This document shows, in pieces, positions 17,021 to 20,098 of a stretch of 20,098 nt of DNA (position 1 is its first letter; every line of letters starts with the position of its first letter). Position numbers and translations under genes: made by a program. The notes under the pieces are model-generated. The model saw nothing but the letters and a program-made list of their open reading frames with translations, ran no database searches and was not told the origin of the DNA. Source of the DNA: a virus; the IMG/VR virus record IMGVR_UViG_3300001349_000135, positions 1 through 20,098 of that record. One strand, written 5' to 3'.

Positions 17021-17380
17021 TCATCTTATTCCGTTTCTCTTGGCTCGGTTTCTTACCCGTAGCAGTTCTTCTTTTTGCTCTACACTAAGCAGCTTCATTA
17101 TTCTGCGCGGAGAATTTCTATTGATCTCAACAATATGGTCTGCTTTTCTGCAACACCAATAACCGTCCTTATCAAAAAACCCACCACTAACTCTAAATAA
17201 ACAGCCATTCGGTAATTTATCTACAGTTTTCTGTAAACTTTCAGCGACAGTATTAGCTTCATGTTTAGTACGGTCAATGGAAATTCTATCACCTTTTATC
17301 GAAGAACCAGCCGCAGCATTACTTTTAAATTTAATACCAGACGGTCTTGCTACTGGCGTTTGCTTAGAAAAGAAACTCAT
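17021..17380 (-). CDS. Hypothetical protein, basic, between the terminase genes
   Basis: 119 residues. The N-terminal 50 are polar and probably disordered (MSFFSKQTPVARPSGIKFKS). The middle has a compact segment with FRVSGGFFDKDGYWCCRKAD (about 62-81), and the C-terminus is an Arg/Lys-rich helix (about 93-119). The ATG overlaps the stop of the upstream zinc-knuckle gene as ATGA. It was not recognised. The basic C-terminus and the terminase context would fit nucleic-acid binding, but this is a guess. Confidence 0.75.
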   Translation of the reverse strand: MSFFSKQTPVARPSGIKFKSNAAAGSSIKGDRISIDRTKHEANTVAESLQKTVDKLPNGCLFRVSGGFFDKDGYWCCRKADHIVEINRNSPRRIMKLLSVEQKEELLRVRNRAKRNGIR

Positions 17381-17571
17381 GCTTTCTTCCTTAATCCGAT
17401 GTCTTGCTCTTTGGCTAAATCACGGCGTTCTATCGCCTGGTCTTTATGATCTCGACAAACCCACAAGTACCCACGCCTATTGTGCGGGATCTGATCATAA
17501 AACCCACCGTAACCAATTCCAAAACAGGCTTGCTTAGAGCAGAAGTAACAGAGATAACTTTTTGGCTGCAT
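17377..17571 (-). CDS. Small CxxC/CxxH zinc-knuckle-like protein
   Basis: 64 residues. Four potential zinc ligands are arranged as C8-x2-C11 and C39-x2-H42, with a Gly-rich segment (FGIGYGGFYD) between and a highly charged C-terminal helix. Similar small phage proteins with a paired CxxC...CxxH layout are usually annotated as hypothetical zinc-ribbon proteins. The ATG lies 19 nt after the terS stop without a clear Shine-Dalgarno. It overlaps the downstream 119-residue gene by 4 bp. It may bind DNA or a packaging partner; no direct evidence. Confidence 0.75.
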   Translation of the reverse strand: MQPKSYLCYFCSKQACFGIGYGGFYDQIPHNRRGYLWVCRDHKDQAIERRDLAKEQDIGLRKKA

Positions 17572-17590
17572 TATATACGTGCTAGTCGGG

Positions 17591-18145
17591 TCACAGGGAA
17601 TGCGCTTGCGCTTTTTCCCCAGACCCCCCTATCTCACCCTCTTTAACCTCAATCATTTGCTGCAAATCATTCGAGCTTGCTAGGTTAATTGAGATGTTCA
17701 CGTCCCTATTACCTGTGGTCACTGGTGCCGACACTTCACTTGCTTTGTATCCTGCTCTGTCCAGCAGGTCAGCCGCTGCTAACTGCCTAACGTTCTCTGA
17801 CTTGGCAGATGTAGCCAGCTTAACCATCGCTTGAAGACCCACTCTAGCCCCATCAAGTAGGTGTTGCCTGATTGCGACTTGTAACCCTTGTCTTCCTCTA
17901 TCTGATCTCAGGAACGCAGAACATGTTGATCTTGAACTATAACCTGACTGTGCGGCTATATCATCTATGTGTAATCCTGTTGTTGCGCGGAGTTGGAGAG
18001 CCATAGCTTGTCTGGTGTCTAAAACAGTCCCATCTTGCAGGGTAATCTCTGATACATCATCTGTAGATATAATGTCATTCACGGCGCGTTTTATCCCGAA
18101 TAATAAAGGTATATATGCCGCGTCGGTGTTCCTTATTGGCATCAT
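17591..18145 (-). CDS. terS: Terminase small subunit (DNA recognition)
   Basis: About 184 residues. A predicted helix-turn-helix lies at residues 55-82 (TGLHIDDIAAQSGYSSRSTC), followed by an Ala/Leu-rich helical oligomerisation region with NVRQLAAADLLDRAGYK (about 118-134), a pattern common in phage TerS proteins. The C-terminus is acidic and probably binds TerL. Start choice: two adjacent ATGs at 18145 and 18142 preceded by AAGAAG about 7 nt upstream; a TTG at 18148 is less likely. It is the first gene of the leftward late module. About 1 kb of small genes separates it from terL, where most phages have the two adjacent. Confidence 0.85.
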   Translation of the reverse strand: MMPIRNTDAAYIPLLFGIKRAVNDIISTDDVSEITLQDGTVLDTRQAMALQLRATTGLHIDDIAAQSGYSSRSTCSAFLRSDRGRQGLQVAIRQHLLDGARVGLQAMVKLATSAKSENVRQLAAADLLDRAGYKASEVSAPVTTGNRDVNISINLASSNDLQQMIEVKEGEIGGSGEKAQAHSL

Positions 18146-18212
18146 CAATATTCTTCTTTGAATGTCGATGTGGGCGCTGCCCCCTTACCCCCGATAAAGA
18201 CAGTGATCGCCT

Positions 18213-18241
18213 CTCTTTGATGTTCGGTCAAGAAAAAAGAG
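18213..18241 (-). promoter_or_regulatory. TTGACCGAA motif copy B inside an inverted repeat, upstream of terS
   Basis: The motif (18223-18231) lies between CTCTTT and AAAGAG arms, about 80 bases upstream of the terS start on the same strand. TTGACC also looks like a -35 box, but no good -10 is found at 16-18 bp. It may be a phage-specific promoter or operator for the late genes. This is inferred from position and repetition only. Confidence 0.4.
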
Positions 18242-18300
18242 TGCTATTCATAGTATGCTGAAGGCCATTGATTCATCTAGTGCATGAATGGTCATTAAGC

Positions 18301-18329
18301 TTGACCCGTATTCCTTCATAGCAGACAAT
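18301..18329 (+). promoter_or_regulatory. Candidate sigma70-type promoter, rightward
   Basis: TTGACC and GACAAT are separated by exactly 17 bp (5/6 and 4/6 matches to the consensus boxes). A transcript from here would cross the whole hairpin region before reaching the gene at 19136. This is a weak prediction by eye. Confidence 0.3.
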
Positions 18330-18608
18330 TTACAACGAGAGCTGGCACTTCCTTTCACATCAAGCTACCTGCGTGTTACTGCCCAAGCTGGCTCTCACCA
18401 TTCCCATACGGACGGAATTACGCCCGTTGAAACAACGCCCAACTTCGATGTTCTTCACTTCTGGACTTTTCTTTGAAAAGCTCCTTGAAGCTTGACCCTC
18501 GGAGTAGGCTACCACAAGCCAAAGCCTCGAAACGCATCAAAAGCATTTGCATTCTTGTTTGTCAGCCATTTCAGGCTGACTGTATGCTCGGGGACCCCTT
18601 CCCCGTTC

Positions 18609-18617
18609 TTCGGTCAA
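18609..18617 (-). repeat. TTGACCGAA motif, copy C
   Basis: Third exact copy on the minus strand, reading TTGACCGAAGA as in copy A. It touches the CAATTTC/GAAATTG hairpin at 18615-18633, so the motif and the stem share three bases. Confidence 0.4.
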
Positions 18618-18959
18618 TTTCTCACGGAAATTGAGCTGCAAGATCGGCTCCAAGCCGCAGACAAGGCTCCCTAGAGAAAATCGCTCGAAATGCGATTTGC
18701 ACAGTGTAACCGTAGCCGCTTTGTTTAACTGGGAATTGCTATTAACCGATTAAAATCGGGCAATTCACATACGTGGACCATTTGGGATCTTTCACAACCC
18801 CTTCAGGGTTGATCGGTCCAAATGCGGCATACTAGGTAGACACACACACACATGTTGTAATGCTAACCGCTGGTTGTGCTTCGTACCCATATCCAAAGTC
18901 AAAGTGCCGCGATTTTTTTAAGAACATTTTTACTTGTTTAGATTAAAAATAGCTTGCTG

Positions 18960-18975
18960 AGCCGCAAGGGCGGCT
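18960..18975 (+). terminator. GC-rich hairpin, possible rightward terminator or attenuator
   Basis: AGCCGC / GCGGCT with a 4-nt AAGG loop is a compact 6-bp perfect stem followed by only a short T-run (TTTGAC). It follows an AT-rich tract and lies about 160 bases before the first rightward gene. The short T-run makes termination uncertain; attenuation or RNA stability are alternatives. Confidence 0.35.
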
Positions 18976-19135
18976 TTGACTTACACTATCTAGCATTGCT
19001 GTTCCCAGATGCCGCACAGGTCCAAAAACCTGATTGGCGATCAGGGGCAATGCCATCGTTTGTCTAGCTGCACGAAGGGAGAACCCGCATCGCATCACAA
19101 TTGTGTGTAGCGTTTATCTCAAAGGTACTAAGACA

Positions 19136-19399
19136 ATGAAATCAATCATCCAGATGTTAAATGAGCTTCTTACACCATTCTACGGTAAAAACTTCAAACT
19201 ATCTAAGGAATGGGCATTATTTGAAATCATCCTTACAGGCACTACTGGCATCGTAGCTGCAATCTCTATTGCTGTAATATGCCTTCCAGTTCGGATTACT
19301 ATCTTCATCCTTGACGCACTTATCAGCTTTGTCATCAAGCCACTTGGTAAAAAGACCTGGGCGGTAATTGTCACTAAGTACAACGAGGTTCGCACATGA
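19136..19399 (+). CDS. Small membrane protein with two predicted helices
   Basis: 87 residues, first gene of the rightward set. ATG at 19136 is chosen because AAAGG lies about 10 nt before it; the frame also opens upstream to a TTG at 19034 within a hairpin, which is unlikely. Hydrophobic helices are predicted at about 28-50 (IILTGTTGIVAAISIAVICL) and 52-71, separated by a short Pro/Arg turn, forming a hairpin with both ends basic. Its stop overlaps the next ATG as ATGA. Function was not recognised. A two-helix small protein expressed opposite to the late genes could be an early host-envelope protein or a holin/antiholin; neither can be shown here. Confidence 0.75.
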   Translation: MKSIIQMLNELLTPFYGKNFKLSKEWALFEIILTGTTGIVAAISIAVICLPVRITIFILDALISFVIKPLGKKTWAVIVTKYNEVRT

Positions 19400-19755
19400 A
19401 GCTCGCTCATAGCAACCCGTTCTACTCTGACGTAGCCGTTACATCAGAAGAAGATCCTCAGATCGTAGACTATAACGAGGGCGTACATTATTACGCCAGC
19501 GTTGCCCAAATGGAGGCCGTTGCCGAAGAAATTACTGACGATTGGCAGCGTGATTACATTCGGATGCACGACAAGCATTGGTCACTCATCCAGCAATCTA
19601 ACGATTTACGTTATGCTAGAGACACCGCAATGAACCTCATGGTTCACGAACGTGTTTCTAAGCACTTACGTCAAATTGAGATCAAGCTGATCGCACTTGA
19701 GAACGACATAGACGTTATGCAGCGTAATCAGCCTACTGACACAATTCCTTTCTAG
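19396..19755 (+). CDS. Hypothetical acidic/helical protein
   Basis: 119 residues, overlapping the upstream membrane protein by 4 bp (ATGA), so it is translationally coupled. The N-terminal third is acidic (TSEEDPQIVDYNEG). The C-terminal two thirds are predicted helical with many charged residues and probable coiled coil (about residues 85-112, ending MQRNQPTDTIPF). No catalytic motif, cysteine or membrane segment was seen. Not recognised. Coupling to a membrane protein suggests a shared early function. Confidence 0.75.
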   Translation: MKLAHSNPFYSDVAVTSEEDPQIVDYNEGVHYYASVAQMEAVAEEITDDWQRDYIRMHDKHWSLIQQSNDLRYARDTAMNLMVHERVSKHLRQIEIKLIALENDIDVMQRNQPTDTIPF

Positions 19756-19889
19756 TGATCGTTAGATCTTCTAGCTGGCTGGCGCGGATGCTCGTCAAGT
19801 ATCCCGCCATACTTCCCAGTATCAGCCTCATTCCTATTCGGATGGGGCTGGACACAACATCTCACCTTAAAATTCAATGGAGGCTTTAA
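19755..19889 (+). CDS. Possible 44-residue gene with GTG start, filling the gap
   Basis: An open frame begins at a GTG overlapping the previous stop by one base (TAGTG) and ends in a TAA that overlaps the next ATG by one base (TAATG), so it tiles the 133-bp gap exactly. The product is basic and fairly hydrophobic in the middle (YPAILPSISLIPIRMG). An internal ATG at 19788 gives 33 residues. There is no clear Shine-Dalgarno before the GTG. The exact fit may be chance, so confidence is low. Confidence 0.35.
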   Translation: MIVRSSSWLARMLVKYPAILPSISLIPIRMGLDTTSHLKIQWRL

Positions 19890-20098
19890 TGGCTTATCAG
19901 ATCTCTTATGAAGTTCGTTACTTCAATCAAAATGGCTTTAAATATCACACCAAATCGTTTGACTGCAATCATGCTGCTCAATCGTTTTTCGACATCAATA
20001 CTAAAATAGCTGGCAGGCTTGTTGATAAGATCGCAGATCAACAACACGGCCTACCCACTTACATCGACCTTGTTGCACGTGATGATGGCTTTGGCATT
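19889..20098 (+). CDS. Hypothetical protein, 3' end outside the window
   Basis: 70 codons are visible from the ATG at 19889, open to the edge. The start is strongly supported by GGAGG 5 nt upstream. The visible part begins MAYQISYEVRYFNQNGFKYH and looks like a small soluble alpha/beta domain. It is on the same strand and closely spaced with the two preceding genes. Not recognised. Confidence 0.75.
   Translation, partial: MAYQISYEVRYFNQNGFKYHTKSFDCNHAAQSFFDINTKIAGRLVDKIADQQHGLPTYIDLVARDDGFGI

Larger units (their letters stand above)
18149..19135. other. Divergent non-coding control region rich in hairpins
   Basis: No convincing gene is seen in nearly 1 kb, although the rest of the window is gap-free. 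Perfect hairpins: ATTCAT at 18271-18289; GTCAGCC at 18561-18580; CGGGG at 18589-18605; CAATTTC at 18615-18633; CGGCT at 18645-18657; AAATCGC at 18678-18698; GAATTGC with an inner CCGAT stem at 18733-18766; CATTTGG with two inner stems at 18779-18824; AGCCGC at 18960-18975; CCTGAT at 19029-19045. There is an AC dinucleotide repeat at 18840-18852 and an AT-rich tract at 18910-18955. It lies between the leftward late genes and the rightward genes, so promoters for both should be here. A structured non-coding RNA or replication origin is possible. Confidence 0.6.

Noticed and set aside
18288-18476. 62-codon open frame on the plus strand in the hairpin region
   Set aside because: No ribosome site before the ATG, no recognisable domain, and it lies in a strongly structured non-coding stretch.
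18492-18674. 60-codon open frame on the plus strand in the hairpin region
   Set aside because: Starts at TTG without a ribosome site and runs through several perfect hairpins that better explain the sequence.
18840-18852. AC dinucleotide repeat as a possible CRISPR or satellite element
   Set aside because: Only about six units; a simple repeat with no spacer structure. No CRISPR array is present.
18976-19004. TTGACT as a -35 box for the rightward genes
   Set aside because: No acceptable -10 element at 16-18 bp spacing.
19009-19110. 33-codon ORF (MPHRSKN...) upstream of the first rightward gene
   Set aside because: No ribosome site, overlaps a hairpin, and no recognisable product.
18700-19130. 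tRNA or tmRNA in the hairpin region
   Set aside because: No cloverleaf with a TTCGA-type T-arm and a matching acceptor stem could be assembled on either strand.

Overview
The window is part of the genome of a tailed, podovirus-type bacteriophage. From about 18.15 kb leftwards to base 1, the minus strand carries a tightly packed, nearly complete late (packaging, head and tail) module. Its order matches T7-type podophages: small terminase, four small genes, large terminase, a short MCNP-type protein, portal, small head proteins, scaffold, gp13-like protein, major coat, tail tubular A (gp11-like), tail tubular B (gp12-like), and three internal/ejection proteins (gp14-, gp15- and gp16-like). The base composition looks moderately AT-rich and proteins of this style are common in marine podophages. 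A marine alphaproteobacterial host is therefore a reasonable guess, but nothing in the sequence proves it.

Layout. Bases 1-3980 (-) hold the first 1326 residues of a giant ejection protein that runs off the left edge. It has an N-terminal lambda-R-type muramidase domain, a hydrophobic Gly/Ala-rich middle and an HExxH metallopeptidase-like motif. Bases 3990-7232 (-) hold the gp15-like and gp14-like internal proteins, and 7244-10173 (-) the two tail tube proteins. A strong hairpin terminator at 10193-10224 lies directly after the coat gene, as Tphi lies after T7 gene 10. Bases 10270-13107 (-) hold coat, gp13-like, scaffold and two small head genes. An 18-codon ORF is coupled to both neighbours just after the portal (13163-14689). 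Bases 14696-16584 (-) hold the MCNP protein and terminase ATPase/nuclease. Bases 16577-18145 (-) hold a small membrane protein, possible micro-ORFs, two small unknown genes (one a CxxC/CxxH zinc-knuckle type) and the small terminase.

At about 18.15-19.13 kb is a roughly 1-kb stretch without a convincing gene. It is packed with perfect hairpins and contains two of the three copies of a 9-bp motif, TTGACCGAA. It separates the leftward late genes from a rightward set beginning at 19136: a two-helix membrane protein, a soluble hypothetical protein, a possible 44-codon ORF that exactly fills the next gap, and the start of another gene cut by the right edge. This is the divergent control region of the window.

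How it works together. TerS and TerL package DNA through the portal into a coat shell built on the scaffold. Tubular proteins A and B complete the short tail, and the gp14/15/16-like proteins are carried inside the head and probably ejected to make the channel across the envelope. The muramidase would cut peptidoglycan. The metallopeptidase-like motif is the most unusual addition. No tRNA, CRISPR array, insertion sequence or integrase was seen.
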